DNA of 37,303 nt from an uncultured Rhodospirillales bacterium (GTDB taxonomy: Bacteria > Pseudomonadota > Alphaproteobacteria > Acetobacterales > Acetobacteraceae): NCBI GenBank assembly GCA_903881515.1, contig CAIRTN010000393.1, positions 1-37,303 of the forward strand, in the 5' to 3' direction. Position numbers and translations under genes: made by a program. The notes beneath the pieces are model-generated. The model was not told where the DNA came from. It did no database searches and saw nothing but the letters and a program-made list of their open reading frames with translations. Positions 1 to 8,053 of the stretch are shown piece by piece. Position 1 is the stretch's first letter; each line of letters begins with the position of its first letter.

Positions 1-93
1 GCCCCTCTCTGATGAGACCGATACCCCTTGGGTAATGGGGTCAAGGGGACCCCTGTCCCCTGGCGGGTCCAGGGCAGAGCCATGGCCTTGTCT
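1..93. repeat. One arm of a palindromic MITE-like intergenic repeat, cut by the window edge
   Basis: The first ~93 bases match the right arm of the element at 8054-8265 (bases 8175 onward) with a handful of mismatches and a 2-base indel. Shared blocks include GCCCCTCTCT, GGTAATGGGGTCAAGGGGAC and GGGTCCAGGGCAGAGCC. The arm carries its own hairpin: CAAGGGGAC at 42-50 pairs with GTCCCCTGG at 55-63 except for one base. The left part lies outside the window. It begins right after the efp stop codon (efp is read toward it), so it could also act as a terminator for efp; that is inference. Confidence 0.75.
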
Positions 94-96
94 TCC

Positions 97-663
97 CTAC
101 CCCTTGAACCGTTCCACATAACTCGCATCCTCGGTGCGCACGACGATGCGTTCGCCGGACTCGATGAAGGGCGGGACGGAGGTTTTGACGCCGTTGGAGA
201 GCAAGGCCGGTTTGTAGGAGGAGGCGGCGGTTTGCCCCTTCACCACCGGGTCGGCCTCGACAATTTCGAGCACGACGGTGGGCGGCAGGTGGATGCCGAC
301 CGGGTCGCCTTCGACGAGGTCGACGGTGACGGTCATGTTGTCTTGCAGGAACGGGGCCTGCTCGCCGAGGATGGTGGCGGGGACCATGGTCTGTTCGAAG
401 GTTTCCGGGTCCATCAGGACGAGGTTTTCGCCGTCGGTGTAGGAGTAGGTGAACTCCTTGTCCTCGGTCTGCAGGCGCTCGACGGTGTCGGCGGTGCGCC
501 AGCGCTCGTTGGTCTTGTTGCCGGTCTTGAGGTTGCGCATCTCCACCTGGATGAAGGCGCCGCCTTTGCCGGGGGTGATGATCTGCTGTTTCAGCACGGT
601 CCAGCGGTTGCCGTCGTGCTCGATCACCTGGCCGGCGCGGATGAGGTTCGCCTGCTGCTTCAT
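97..663 (-). CDS. efp: Elongation factor P
   Basis: Translation factor of 188 residues, the usual EF-P length. It binds ribosomes stalled on polyproline and promotes peptide bond formation. The KOW-like N-terminal domain carries the PGKG loop at residues 31-34, so Lys33 is the likely modification site (Lys34 in E. coli). Two OB-fold domains follow, ending in the usual SGERIVVRTEDASYVERFKG-like tail. The ATG at 663 has a GAGAGA ribosome site just upstream. The gene lies 42 bp downstream of epmB on the same strand, and epmA is 1.9 kb away, so substrate and modifying enzymes are together. EF-P is needed for Pro-rich proteins such as the TolA encoded in this window. Confidence 0.97.
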   Translation of the reverse strand: MKQQANLIRAGQVIEHDGNRWTVLKQQIITPGKGGAFIQVEMRNLKTGNKTNERWRTADTVERLQTEDKEFTYSYTDGENLVLMDPETFEQTMVPATILGEQAPFLQDNMTVTVDLVEGDPVGIHLPPTVVLEIVEADPVVKGQTAASSYKPALLSNGVKTSVPPFIESGERIVVRTEDASYVERFKG

Positions 664-705
664 GTCTCTCTCGATCGGGAAAATTTAATGAGCGGAGGCG
701 GGTGT

Positions 706-1674
706 CTAGACGGTTGCGTCCGGCCCGGCAAGGCGGTGCGGGGTGCCGGAGGGGTCGCGCACCTCGCCGTTTGCCGCATAGCTGGGCATCAGCGGGACTT
801 TGCCGTGGCCGCCGGGGATGTCGAGCACGTAGGTCGGCCAGGCGAGCCCGGTGACGCGGCCGCGCAGGCTGGCGAGCAGGCGCTGGCCCTCGGCGATCGG
901 GACGTGAAACCGGGCGGTGCCCGGGGCGGGGTCGAGCTGGTGCAGATAATAGGGTTTGACGCGGGCGGCGAGCATGGCGCGGAACAGGGATTCAAGGGCT
1001 TCGGCGGTGTCGTTCACGCCGCGCAGCAGGACGGACTGGCCGAGCACGGGGATGCCGCGAAGCTGAACGCGGCGGAGCGCGGCGCGGGATTCGGCGGTGA
1101 ATTCGCTGGCGTGGTTGGCGTGGATGGCGAGCCAGACCGGGGTTTCGGCGGTGAGCGCGTCGGCGAGGTCTTCGGTGAGGCGGCTGGGCTCGGCGGTGGG
1201 GACGCGGGTGTGTAGGCGGATGGTCTGGATGTGAGGAATGGCATCCAAGGCTTTGATAATGTGGGAGAGACGGCGCGGCGAGAGCATCAGCGGGTCGCCA
1301 CCGGTGAGGATCACTTCGGTGATGTCCGGGTGGGTGGCGAGCCAGTCGAGCGCGGTTTGCAGTTCGGAGTCGGTGAGCAGGCCGCCATCGGGGCCGACAT
1401 GTTCGCGGCGGAAGCAGAAGCGGCAATAGACCGGGCAGATCAGCAGGGGCTTGAGCAAAGCGCGGTCGGCGTAGCGGTGCACGATGCCTTTGACCGGGGA
1501 GAGTGCGTCGTCGCCGATCGGGTCGGGGCTTTCGTGCGGGGCGGTTGTGAGTTCCGCGGGGCTCGGGAGGAATTGCAGGCCGATCGGGTCGTCGGCGTGC
1601 TGGATCAGCGCCTGCATCGCGGGCGTGATGCGGACGGCGTAGCGGCGTTCGACTTCGGAGAGTTCGTTGGGCAT
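706..1674 (-). CDS. epmB: EF-P (R)-beta-lysylation 2,3-aminomutase (KamA/EpmB-type radical SAM)
   Basis: 322 residues. Expected to convert L-alpha-lysine to (R)-beta-lysine for attachment to EF-P. The radical-SAM motif [12 protein letters not shown] is present (Cys80, Cys84, Cys87 from the chosen start), followed by the GGDPL segment and the C-terminal PLP-binding region typical of lysine 2,3-aminomutases. I chose the ATG at 1674. The frame stays open to 1953, but that extension runs antisense through phzF and does not look like the family. The N-terminus is slightly shorter than many homologues. Start codons of epmB and the divergent phzF are only 37 bp apart. A general lysine aminomutase role is possible, but the efp neighbour favours EpmB. 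Confidence 0.9.
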   Translation of the reverse strand: MPNELSEVERRYAVRITPAMQALIQHADDPIGLQFLPSPAELTTAPHESPDPIGDDALSPVKGIVHRYADRALLKPLLICPVYCRFCFRREHVGPDGGLLTDSELQTALDWLATHPDITEVILTGGDPLMLSPRRLSHIIKALDAIPHIQTIRLHTRVPTAEPSRLTEDLADALTAETPVWLAIHANHASEFTAESRAALRRVQLRGIPVLGQSVLLRGVNDTAEALESLFRAMLAARVKPYYLHQLDPAPGTARFHVPIAEGQRLLASLRGRVTGLAWPTYVLDIPGGHGKVPLMPSYAANGEVRDPSGTPHRLAGPDATV

Positions 1675-1711
1675 GGTGCGGGGCTGATAGGTGTCGTGGG
1701 AGAGGCGGGCA

Positions 1712-2560
1712 ATGCCGATGTTTTCGTATGTGCTCTGTGATGTGTTCACGGACCGGCCGTATGGCGGCAATCCGCTGGCGGTGTTGCCGGAGGCGATGGG
1801 GCTGAGCGATGCGCAGATGCAGGCGATTGCGAAGGAGTTCAACCTGTCGGAGACGACGTTCGTGACGCCGGGCAGCGCGCCGGGGTGCTTCAATGTGCGG
1901 ATTTTCACGCCGGGGGGCGAGTTGCCGTTTGCCGGGCATCCGACGGTGGGCACTGCGCTGGTGCTGCGCCATCTCGGGCGCGCGGCGGGGGCGGAGATCG
2001 TGCTGGAACTGGGCGTTGGGCCGGTAAGGGTGGTGCTGGGCGAGGGGGAGGCGACGTTCTTCCGCGATGGGCCGGCGGAGATCGAGATGCTGCCGGATCT
2101 GGCGGAGGCGATTGCGGGGGCGGTGGGGAGTGAATTGGCGGGCGTGCCGTGGCAGGCGAGCTATGGCACCGGGTTTGTGATGATCCCGCTGCGGGATCGC
2201 GCGGCGGTGGCGGCGTCGCGGCTGCGGCGGGATTTGTGGGAGCCGATGGCGCCGCGGTTCTGGCGGCCGATGGCGTTCGTGTTCGCGGTGACCGGGGCGG
2301 AGACGGTGCATGCGCGGATGTATGCGCCGACGATGGGCGTGGGCGAGGACCCGGCGACCGGATCGGCCGCGGCGGCGTTTGCGGGCAGTATCCCGCGGCC
2401 GGATGGCACGCATCGGATCGATATCACGCAGGGGGTGGAGATGGGACGGCCGAGCCTGATTCGGGCGACGGTGACGCGGCAGGCCGGTGTGGCGACCGGG
2501 ATTTCCATTGGCGGCGGTGCGGTCGTGGTGGGGGAGGGGCGTTTGCTGCGGCTGCCGTGA
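1712..2560 (+). CDS. PhzF-family isomerase/epimerase
   Basis: 282 residues. The PhzF fold is related to diaminopimelate epimerase and catalyses proton shifts on small amino-acid-like substrates; the substrate here is unknown. Seen: the N-terminal [15 protein letters not shown] signature (residues 10-24), the FNLSETTFV segment with the candidate catalytic Glu47, [10 protein letters not shown], and the C-terminal [13 protein letters not shown] loop. I chose ATG 1712 because GGAGAGG lies just upstream and the protein then begins like the family; a GTG at 1691 would add seven residues. Its stop overlaps the GTG start of epmA by four bases, so the two are probably co-translated. No phenazine genes are near, so the PhzF name should not be read as phenazine biosynthesis. 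Confidence 0.9.
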   Translation: MPMFSYVLCDVFTDRPYGGNPLAVLPEAMGLSDAQMQAIAKEFNLSETTFVTPGSAPGCFNVRIFTPGGELPFAGHPTVGTALVLRHLGRAAGAEIVLELGVGPVRVVLGEGEATFFRDGPAEIEMLPDLAEAIAGAVGSELAGVPWQASYGTGFVMIPLRDRAAVAASRLRRDLWEPMAPRFWRPMAFVFAVTGAETVHARMYAPTMGVGEDPATGSAAAAFAGSIPRPDGTHRIDITQGVEMGRPSLIRATVTRQAGVATGISIGGGAVVVGEGRLLRLP

Positions 2561-3534
2561 GTTGGCAGGGGCTGGCGGACCGGATGGGGTTTCTGCGCCG
2601 ACGGCAGATGGTGGCCGCGGGGGTCAGGGCGTTCTTTAGTGAGCGCGGCTATATGGAGGTGGAGACGCCCTACGCTGTGATGGCGCCGGGCGAGGAGGTG
2701 CATCTGGCGACGTTCGCGACTGAGCGGGCCGGGCCGGACGGGGCGCGGCAGCGGTTGCGGCTGCACACCAGCCCTGAATTCGCGATGAAGAAGCTGCTGG
2801 CGGGCGGGGCAGGGCGGATTTTCCAGATGGCGCGGGTCTGGCGCAACGGCGAGGGCAGCCGGTTGCATGCGCCGGAGTTCACCATGCTGGAATGGTATCG
2901 GCCGGGCGGCACGCTGGCCGACCTGATGGATGAGACCGAGGCGCTGCTTCGGGCGGTGCTGCCGCCGAAGATCATTTATCGTGGGGAAGCTATTGATTTT
3001 ACGATAATTGAACGGCTAACAGTTGCCGAAGCGTTTGCCCGCTATGTCGGTGCCGACGTGCTGGGCACCGCCGATGACGCGCCGGAATTGGCGGCGCAGG
3101 CCGGGGTGCGGCTGCGGGACGGCGAGGACTGGGAGGATCTGTTTTTCCGGCTGCTGCTGGAGCGGGTGGAGCCGGCGATCGGGCGGGGGCGGCCGACCTT
3201 CCTGACGCATTGGCCGGCGGCGCAGGCGGCGCTGGCGCGGCGCGACCCGGCCGATCCGCGGGTGGCGGAGCGGTTCGAGCTGTTTGCCGGGGGGATGGAA
3301 CTGGCGAATGCCTTCGTGGAACTGACCGATGCCGCGGAGCAGCGGGCGCGGTTCGAGGCTGATCGGGCGCGCCGGGTGGCGCTGTATCCGGGCGAGGATT
3401 GGCCGATCGACGAGGATTTCCTGGTAGCGGTTGCGGCGATGCCGGAGTGTGCGGGGATCGCGCTGGGGTTCGACCGGTTGGTGATGCTAGCCTCGGGCGC
3501 CGAGCGGATCGACCAGGTGCTGTGGCTGGCGTGA
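2557..3534 (+). CDS. epmA: EF-P--(R)-beta-lysine ligase
   Basis: 325 residues, the same length as E. coli EpmA (GenX/PoxA). It resembles the catalytic core of class II lysyl-tRNA synthetase without the anticodon-binding domain, and should activate beta-lysine with ATP and transfer it to EF-P. Seen: the N-terminal FFSERGYMEVETP segment, motif 2 around FQMARVWRNGEG, the EFTMLEWYR patch, MELANAFVELTD, and motif 3 at IALGFDRLVML. I chose GTG 2557, which overlaps the phzF stop (GTGA) and yields [16 protein letters not shown]; longer in-frame starts lie inside phzF. With epmB and efp it completes the modification pathway, apart from the hydroxylase EpmC, which is not seen. Confidence 0.95.
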   Translation: MSWQGLADRMGFLRRRQMVAAGVRAFFSERGYMEVETPYAVMAPGEEVHLATFATERAGPDGARQRLRLHTSPEFAMKKLLAGGAGRIFQMARVWRNGEGSRLHAPEFTMLEWYRPGGTLADLMDETEALLRAVLPPKIIYRGEAIDFTIIERLTVAEAFARYVGADVLGTADDAPELAAQAGVRLRDGEDWEDLFFRLLLERVEPAIGRGRPTFLTHWPAAQAALARRDPADPRVAERFELFAGGMELANAFVELTDAAEQRARFEADRARRVALYPGEDWPIDEDFLVAVAAMPECAGIALGFDRLVMLASGAERIDQVLWLA

Positions 3535-3551
3535 CCGGGATGGAGAGGCAG

Positions 3552-3914
3552 ATGCGTTACGCAATTCTGGCAATGGTTGTGCTTCTGGCCGGGTGTGCCA
3601 ACCGGTTGGCCGAGCGCGAGGCGTTGGCCGGGCAGTTCATCGGGCAGACCGAGGCCGCGCTGGTGCAGCAGGCCGGGGTACCGGCGCGGGCTGTCGAGGC
3701 CGGGGGCAGGCGGTTTGTGGTGTACGAGGAGCGGCGGGTCGATTTCGTGCCGGGACCTTATGGCTATCGTGGGCCGGTCGGGCCATACGGCGCGTTTCGA
3801 CCGTTTGGCGGCGGGGGGTTTGGGCCACAGGCGGTGGAACTGGTGTGCGAGACGAGTTTCGAGATCGTCGGCGGCAAGGTTGCGGCGTTCAGCTTGCGTG
3901 GAAATGCCTGCTAG
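3552..3914 (+). CDS. Small predicted lipoprotein, function unknown
   Basis: 120 residues starting at ATG 3552, with GGAGAGG four bases upstream; an alternative ATG at 3540 would add MERQ. The N-terminus is a lipoprotein signal (hydrophobic [12 protein letters not shown]) with the lipobox Cys about residue 15. The middle has a Gly/Pro/aromatic stretch ([20 protein letters not shown]), and near the C-terminus is a [19 protein letters not shown] segment like small envelope lipoproteins with a SmpA-like beta end. It sits 17 bp after epmA and is probably co-transcribed. Its TAG overlaps the thiE stop codon on the other strand, so the four bases CTAG (3911-3914) end both genes. Confidence 0.8.
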   Translation: MRYAILAMVVLLAGCANRLAEREALAGQFIGQTEAALVQQAGVPARAVEAGGRRFVVYEERRVDFVPGPYGYRGPVGPYGAFRPFGGGGFGPQAVELVCETSFEIVGGKVAAFSLRGNAC

Positions 3915-4540
3915 CTGGCGGCGATCGCCGCGTTGAGTGCGCGCACACCGGCGGCGGGGCCGTCCGGGTGGTTCCAGACGCAGCCGACGACGGCCAGGAA
4001 ATCGGCGCCAGCGCGCACCAGCGGGCCGCAATTCTCCGCCGTGATGCCGCCGATGGCGACACAGGGCAGTTCCATCAGTTCGTGCCACCACTCCAGGGTC
4101 TCGAGGCTGGCCTGGACGGTGGTTTCCTTGGTGGCGGTGGGGAAGAAGGCGCCGAACGCCACATAGTCCGCGCCGGCCTCGCCGGCTTCCATCGCCAGGT
4201 CGCGGCTGTCGTGGCAGGTGACGCCCAGAGTGAGCTTGCCGAGGATCTTGCGCGCCACCGCGGCCGGCGTGTCGGTCTGGCCGACATGGGCGCCGTCGCA
4301 GCCATAGGCGACCGCGAGGTCCGGCCGGTCATTCATCAAAAACGCGACGCCGCGGTCCTGCGCCACCGGGCGCAGGGCTTCGATCGCCGCGATCAGGGCG
4401 TCGTCCTCGACGTCTTTCAGGCGTAGCTGCACTGCCGCGACGTCGCCGGCATCCAAGGCGGATGCCAGCGTGTCGCGGAAAGCGAGCGGGTCGAAGGCCG
4501 GCGGGGTGATCAGATAGATCCGGCAGCCCTCGTTGGCCAT
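3911..4540 (-). CDS. thiE: Thiamine phosphate synthase
   Basis: 209 residues, a typical ThiE length. It condenses hydroxymethylpyrimidine diphosphate with thiazole phosphate to give thiamine phosphate. The TIM-barrel motifs are visible in order: [45 protein letters not shown] and VAIGGI. The ATG at 4540 is three bases past the stop of the upstream aldolase gene, so the two form a minus-strand operon. No TPP riboswitch-like leader is visible before it, since the aldolase gene abuts. thiD lies 21 kb away in this window. Confidence 0.93.
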   Translation of the reverse strand: MANEGCRIYLITPPAFDPLAFRDTLASALDAGDVAAVQLRLKDVEDDALIAAIEALRPVAQDRGVAFLMNDRPDLAVAYGCDGAHVGQTDTPAAVARKILGKLTLGVTCHDSRDLAMEAGEAGADYVAFGAFFPTATKETTVQASLETLEWWHELMELPCVAIGGITAENCGPLVRAGADFLAVVGCVWNHPDGPAAGVRALNAAIAAS

Positions 4541-4543
4541 GGA

Positions 4544-5458
4544 TCAGGCCTTGCCCTGGTAGATCTCAATGATCTTGGCCAGCATCGCCAGCGCGTCGGC
4601 CTTCGGGCGCTGGAAGGTGTTGCGGCCGATGATCGAGCCGTTGGCGCCGCCATCGCGCAGGCCACGGATTTCATTGAACAGACCGTCCAGGTCCTTCGCC
4701 TCGCCGCCGGAGAACACGACGATGCGCTTGCCGTTAAAGCAGGACTGCACGACGTGCTCGACGCGCTTGGCCATGGTCGAGACGTCAATCCCGACATAGG
4801 ACTTCTTGGCGGCGTCCAGGCTGATCACCGAGGTCGGCGGCTTCACCTTGATGATGTGCGCCCCCATAAGGGCGGCCATGTGCGCGGCATAGGCGCAGAT
4901 GTCGACCGCGGTTTCGGCCGTCTTGTCGAGGTTCGGGCCGCGCGGATAGGACCAGGTGACCACGGCCAGGCCGGCGGCCTTGGCTTCCTCGGCCATCTCG
5001 CGCAGTTCTTCCATCTGGTCGAACGCGTATTCGCTGCCCGGATAGATGGTGAAGCCGATCGCCGAGCAGCCCAGGCGCAAAGCGTCGGACACCGAGGCGG
5101 TGACTGCCTGGTCCTTGCTGGTGGCCAGCGAGTTGCTGCTGTTCACTTTCAGGATGGTCGGGATCGCGCCAGCGAACGTCGAGGCGCCGGCCTCGATCAT
5201 GCCCAGCGGGGCGGCGTAGGCCGACAGACCGGCCTCGATGGCGAGCTGGAAGTGGTAATGCGGGTCATAGGCGGCGGGGTTCGGCGCGAAGCTGCGGGCC
5301 GGGCCATGCTCGAAGCCCTGGTCCACCGGCAGGATGACGAGCTTGCCGGTGCCGCCGAGCTTGCCCTCCATCAGGATGCGGGCGAGGTTGGATTTCGTCC
5401 CGGGGTTGTCGCTTTCGTAACCGTCGAGGATCTTCTTGACGCGTTGCGTGATCCGCAT
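4544..5458 (-). CDS. Class I fructose-bisphosphate aldolase (DhnA/FbaB type)
   Basis: 304 residues. Schiff-base aldolase of glycolysis/gluconeogenesis in the cytosol. It matches the DhnA-type family: the ILPVDQGFEHGP active-site strand, SSNSLATSKDQ, a SYPRGPNLDK segment, and GAHIIKVKPPT, whose lysine is the likely Schiff-base residue; SGGEAKDLDGL and GANGSIIGRN form the phosphate site. It starts at ATG 5458, 67 bp downstream of a small minus-strand hypothetical gene, and is followed by thiE. The C3-rich codon style suggests good expression. Aldolase is near certain; a side role in aromatic precursor synthesis, as in some archaeal relatives, is less likely. Confidence 0.92.
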   Translation of the reverse strand: MRITQRVKKILDGYESDNPGTKSNLARILMEGKLGGTGKLVILPVDQGFEHGPARSFAPNPAAYDPHYHFQLAIEAGLSAYAAPLGMIEAGASTFAGAIPTILKVNSSNSLATSKDQAVTASVSDALRLGCSAIGFTIYPGSEYAFDQMEELREMAEEAKAAGLAVVTWSYPRGPNLDKTAETAVDICAYAAHMAALMGAHIIKVKPPTSVISLDAAKKSYVGIDVSTMAKRVEHVVQSCFNGKRIVVFSGGEAKDLDGLFNEIRGLRDGGANGSIIGRNTFQRPKADALAMLAKIIEIYQGKA

Positions 5459-5525
5459 GTGGCCGCTCCCTGGCAGTAATGGCTGTAATACTGGGGGCGC
5501 GTCCTACTCCACAGAGGCAAGATTG

Positions 5526-5849
5526 TCACGCCAACAGGATGGCGCCGCAGGCCTCCGCGGCGCCTGCAACCGCGTTCCAGGCGGGGCATGCCCGGTCCAG
5601 CGCCACGTGCCGGCAGCCGGCGCGCAGCGCCGCCATTGCCTGTCCGGGGGCGTCGGCGCAGTCGAGGATGTCGGCCTCGATCCTTCCGGGGAACTCGGCT
5701 TCGGCCGCCGCGATCAGTGCGCGCCACCAGCCGGCGCCGGCAAACAGCCCCGCGCCGGGCGTCGAACGCAACACCACGCGCTGTTTACCGCGAAAAATTG
5801 CACGGATTTCCGCTAGCCCTTGCACGATCACGGTCTCAGAGTGGAACAT
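5526..5849 (-). CDS. Conserved-looking hypothetical protein
   Basis: 107 residues, not recognised. The reading frame keeps coding-like composition and is compact, with alternating hydrophobic segments (VVLRSTPGAGLFAGAGWW, ADILDCADAPGQAMAALRAG, VAGAAEACGAILLA). The ILDCADAPGQAMAALRAGC pattern suggests a small alpha/beta domain rather than a membrane protein. No signal peptide is visible. It lies upstream of the aldolase gene on the same strand and divergent from the zapA group, with a 55-bp gap between start codons that holds the inverted repeat CTTGA-cgt-TCAAG. Confidence 0.6.
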   Translation of the reverse strand: MFHSETVIVQGLAEIRAIFRGKQRVVLRSTPGAGLFAGAGWWRALIAAAEAEFPGRIEADILDCADAPGQAMAALRAGCRHVALDRACPAWNAVAGAAEACGAILLA

Positions 5850-5850
5850 G

Positions 5851-5863
5851 CTTGACGTTCAAG
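5851..5863. promoter_or_regulatory. Short inverted repeat in a divergent promoter gap
   Basis: CTTGA-CGT-TCAAG has perfect 5-bp arms and lies between the divergent starts at 5849 and 5905. TTGACG within it could also be a -35 element for the plus-strand genes. No recognised regulator consensus, and short repeats like this occur by chance. Confidence 0.25.
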
Positions 5864-5904
5864 AGGGTTGCGGGCTTCTTCGCAAGCTTTACAGGAGGGC
5901 TGTG

Positions 5905-6090
5905 GTGGAGGATCAGGCAGAGCAGGAGGCTGCGGCCAGGCTGGAAGCGGCGCTGGATCGCATTGCGCAGCGCGCGCAGAGCCGGCCTGCTGAAATGCCG
6001 CAGGTCGCCCCGCCCAATCCCGATACCACCGCGCTATCCAGCCGGCTGGACAGCCTGATCGCGCGATTGCGCGGCACGCTGGCACAGTAG
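5905..6090 (+). CDS. Small coiled-coil protein upstream of zapA
   Basis: 61 residues from GTG 5905, chosen because AGGAGGG (5893-5899) sits five bases upstream; the GTG at 5902 would be too close to it, and ATG 5848 would add 19 residues. The sequence is charged and helical (EDQAEQEAAARLEAALDR near the start, LSSRLDSLIARLRGTL at the end) with heptad-like leucines, joined by a short Pro-rich linker. In alphaproteobacteria a small coiled-coil gene (DUF4164-like) often precedes zapA, so a division-related role is plausible by position only. The stop is 16 bp before the zapA start. Confidence 0.65.
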   Translation: MEDQAEQEAAARLEAALDRIAQRAQSRPAEMPQVAPPNPDTTALSSRLDSLIARLRGTLAQ

Positions 6091-6106
6091 AGACGGAGAC
6101 CACGCC

Positions 6107-6445
6107 TTGGCCCAGGTGACCCTTAAGATCAACGGATATTCCTACATCGTCGGCTGCCAGGACGGTCAGGAAGAGCATACCCATGCCATGGCGGCCGAGG
6201 TCGAAAGCCGCATCGATAGCATCAAGCGGCTGGGCGGGCAGTCCGGCGAAGGCAAGCTGCTGGCGCTGGCGGCCCTGCTGATGGCCGACGAGCTGCATGA
6301 CCTGAAGGAAGAGCTGGAATCCGCCCGTGCCGTGGTGGCGAAGGCAGCGAAGAAGAGTGCCGGCGACGCCGCGCGCAAGATGGCGAAGCTGGCGGCGAAG
6401 GCCGAGGCGATCGCCGACTCGCTGGACCTGCCGGGCGGCGGCTGA
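6107..6445 (+). CDS. zapA: Cell division protein ZapA
   Basis: 112 residues. ZapA promotes bundling of FtsZ filaments at midcell. It shows the ZapA head VTLKINGYSYIVGCQDGQE, the EVESRIDSIKRLGG helix, and a long C-terminal coiled coil (ADELHDLKEELESARAVVAKAAKK and beyond). The start is TTG at 6107 with GGAG about eight bases upstream; no better start exists. It is followed by the 6S RNA gene and fau, the classic zapA-ssrS-fau order, which supports all three calls. Confidence 0.9.
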   Translation: MAQVTLKINGYSYIVGCQDGQEEHTHAMAAEVESRIDSIKRLGGQSGEGKLLALAALLMADELHDLKEELESARAVVAKAAKKSAGDAARKMAKLAAKAEAIADSLDLPGGG

Positions 6446-6489
6446 ATTTTTCATCAGGGGTGTGAATGGTCCCGCGACGTGCTATCTAT

Positions 6490-6620
6490 CGTCTGTGGGG
6501 CTTCCAGGTGCGTCAGGTAATGTATCCCCGGGGCCGATAAGCAAACTCCTCGGGAGCTGGCTCTGCCGCGATCCTGGTCACGGTACCTGGCGCCCACCTG
6601 CGCAAGCGGGCCTTAGGAGG
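6490..6620 (+). ncRNA. ssrS: 6S RNA (ends approximate)
   Basis: The non-coding gap between zapA and fau is the standard position of 6S RNA, which binds sigma-70 RNA polymerase holoenzyme and dampens transcription in stationary phase. The sequence folds as expected. A closing stem pairs CAGGTGCGTCAGG (6505-6517) with CCTGGCGCCCACCTG (6586-6600), with one wobble and a CC bulge. A single-stranded bubble follows, then an inner stem GGGGCC/GGCTCT capped by CTCC-tcg-GGAG (about 6546-6556). A possible promoter is TGTGAA (6461-6466) and TATCTA (6483-6488), spaced 16 bp, giving a start near 6494. Exact ends are inferred; the RNA would be somewhat short for the family. Confidence 0.78.
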
Positions 6621-6637
6621 ATGCTACGCCAACGGCC

Positions 6638-7201
6638 ATGGCAGCTCCACACTTCCCTTCCCTCGATGCGCTGAAAGCCGATGCGCGCCAACGCGCGCTT
6701 GCGGCACGGCAAAGCTGCCACCCGGCGCTGGGGGCGCAGCTGGCGGCGCATCTGCTGGCCGAATGGCCGTTTCAACCCAGTTGCGCCATCTCCGGTTTCT
6801 GGCCGATGGACGGCGAGATCGACATCCGCCCGCTGCTGCTCACGCTGCACGCGCGTGGCCACCCGATCCTGCTGCCCGTTACCCCCAAGCGCGGCAACCC
6901 GCTGACGTTCCGCCTCTGGCAACCCGGTGCGCCGATGATCCGCGAGCGCTTCGGCACTTTCCACCCCGACGGGCCCGAGGGTACGCCCGACCTGCTGCTG
7001 GTGCCGCTGCTTGCCTTCGATCGCGCCGGCCACCGGCTGGGCTATGGCGGCGGGTTCTACGACCGGACACTGGCTAGCCTGCCCGGGCGGCCCGCCATCG
7101 GCTGTGCCTTCGCGGCACAGGAACTGGACGGCGTGCCATCGGGCGAGTACGACGCGCCGCTGACCGCGGTCGCCACCGAGCGCGGCGTCATCCGATTCTG
7201 A
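6638..7201 (+). CDS. fau: 5-formyltetrahydrofolate cyclo-ligase
   Basis: 187 residues. ATP-dependent conversion of 5-formyl-THF to 5,10-methenyl-THF in folate metabolism. Seen: the N-terminal Lys/Arg-rich helix, ISGFWPMDGEIDIRPLL, ILLPVTPKRGNPLTFR, PDLLLVPLLAFDRAGHRLGYGGGFYDR (the ligase signature ends in GYGGGFYDR), and a C-terminal LDGVPSGEYDAPLTAVATE. Start at ATG 6638; the AGGAGG at 6615-6620 is rather far upstream, so translation initiation may use a weaker site. It follows 6S RNA as in many proteobacteria and may be cut from the same transcript. Confidence 0.93.
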   Translation: MAAPHFPSLDALKADARQRALAARQSCHPALGAQLAAHLLAEWPFQPSCAISGFWPMDGEIDIRPLLLTLHARGHPILLPVTPKRGNPLTFRLWQPGAPMIRERFGTFHPDGPEGTPDLLLVPLLAFDRAGHRLGYGGGFYDRTLASLPGRPAIGCAFAAQELDGVPSGEYDAPLTAVATERGVIRF

Positions 7202-7210
7202 AAGCCCACT

Positions 7211-8026
7211 ATGAAAATCCTGTTCCTGGGCGACATTGTCGGGCGTACCGGCCGTGATGGCGTCGTTGCCAAACTTCCCGGCCTGCGCGCCCAGCTCCGC
7301 GCCGATCTGGTCATCATCAACGGCGAGAACGCCAGCCATGGTTTCGGCCTCGGCCCCGACATGGCGCGCGAAATACTCGCCGCCGGCGCAGACGTGATCA
7401 CGCTCGGCAACCATTCCTGGGACCGCAAGGAAATGATCGGCGGCATTAACGACCTACCCCGCGTCATCCGCCCGCTGAACTACCCGCCCGGCACTCCCGG
7501 CCAGGGCGTCACCAACGTCGAACTGGCCGATGGCCGCAAGGCGACCGTGATGCAGGCCATGGGACGGCTCTATATGGACCCGCTCGACTGCCCGTTCCGC
7601 GGCACCGCCATCGAACTGGCCAAATACAAACTCGGCGTGACCACACAGGCCATCGTCATCGACTTCCACGCCGAAGCCACCAGCGAAAAAATGGGCTTCG
7701 GCCACAGCTTTGACGGTCAGGTCTCCTTCGTCGTCGGCACCCATACCCATTGCCCGACCGCCGATTGCCAGATCCTGCCGGGCGGCACCGCCTACCAGAC
7801 CGACGCCGGCATGTGCGGCGATTACGACAGCGTGATCGGCATGTCCAAGCAAGGCGCCACCACCCGGTTCTGGCACAAAATGCCCTCCGAACGCCTGCAC
7901 CCGGCCGACGGCGAAGCCACGCTCTGCGGCACCTACGTCGAAACCAACGACACCACCGGCCTCGCCACCCGCATCGAAGCGGTCCGACTCGGCGGCCGCC
8001 TGTCCCAATCCATCCCCATCGTGTAG
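7211..8026 (+). CDS. YmdB-like (TIGR00282 family) metallophosphodiesterase
   Basis: 271 residues, typical for the family. Related B. subtilis YmdB is a cyclic-nucleotide phosphodiesterase affecting biofilm and motility. Metal-site motifs seen: FLGDIVGRTGRDG, IINGENASHGFG, ITLGNHSWDRKE, VDFHAEATSEKMGFG and VVGTHTHCPTAD. It starts at ATG 7211, nine bases after fau, so they are co-transcribed. Probably a two-metal (Fe/Mn) enzyme in the cytosol; the physiological substrate cannot be read from sequence. Confidence 0.9.
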   Translation: MKILFLGDIVGRTGRDGVVAKLPGLRAQLRADLVIINGENASHGFGLGPDMAREILAAGADVITLGNHSWDRKEMIGGINDLPRVIRPLNYPPGTPGQGVTNVELADGRKATVMQAMGRLYMDPLDCPFRGTAIELAKYKLGVTTQAIVIDFHAEATSEKMGFGHSFDGQVSFVVGTHTHCPTADCQILPGGTAYQTDAGMCGDYDSVIGMSKQGATTRFWHKMPSERLHPADGEATLCGTYVETNDTTGLATRIEAVRLGGRLSQSIPIV

Positions 8027-8053
8027 AAGGCGCGCGCTTCGGCGCCGGTAGGT

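Noticed and set aside
28-1215. 395-codon open frame on plus over efp and epmB
   Set aside because: Antisense shadow in GC-rich DNA; the minus strand encodes clearly recognisable proteins there.
1712-2560. Phenazine biosynthesis from the PhzF-like gene
   Set aside because: No other phz genes are present and the family is functionally broad.
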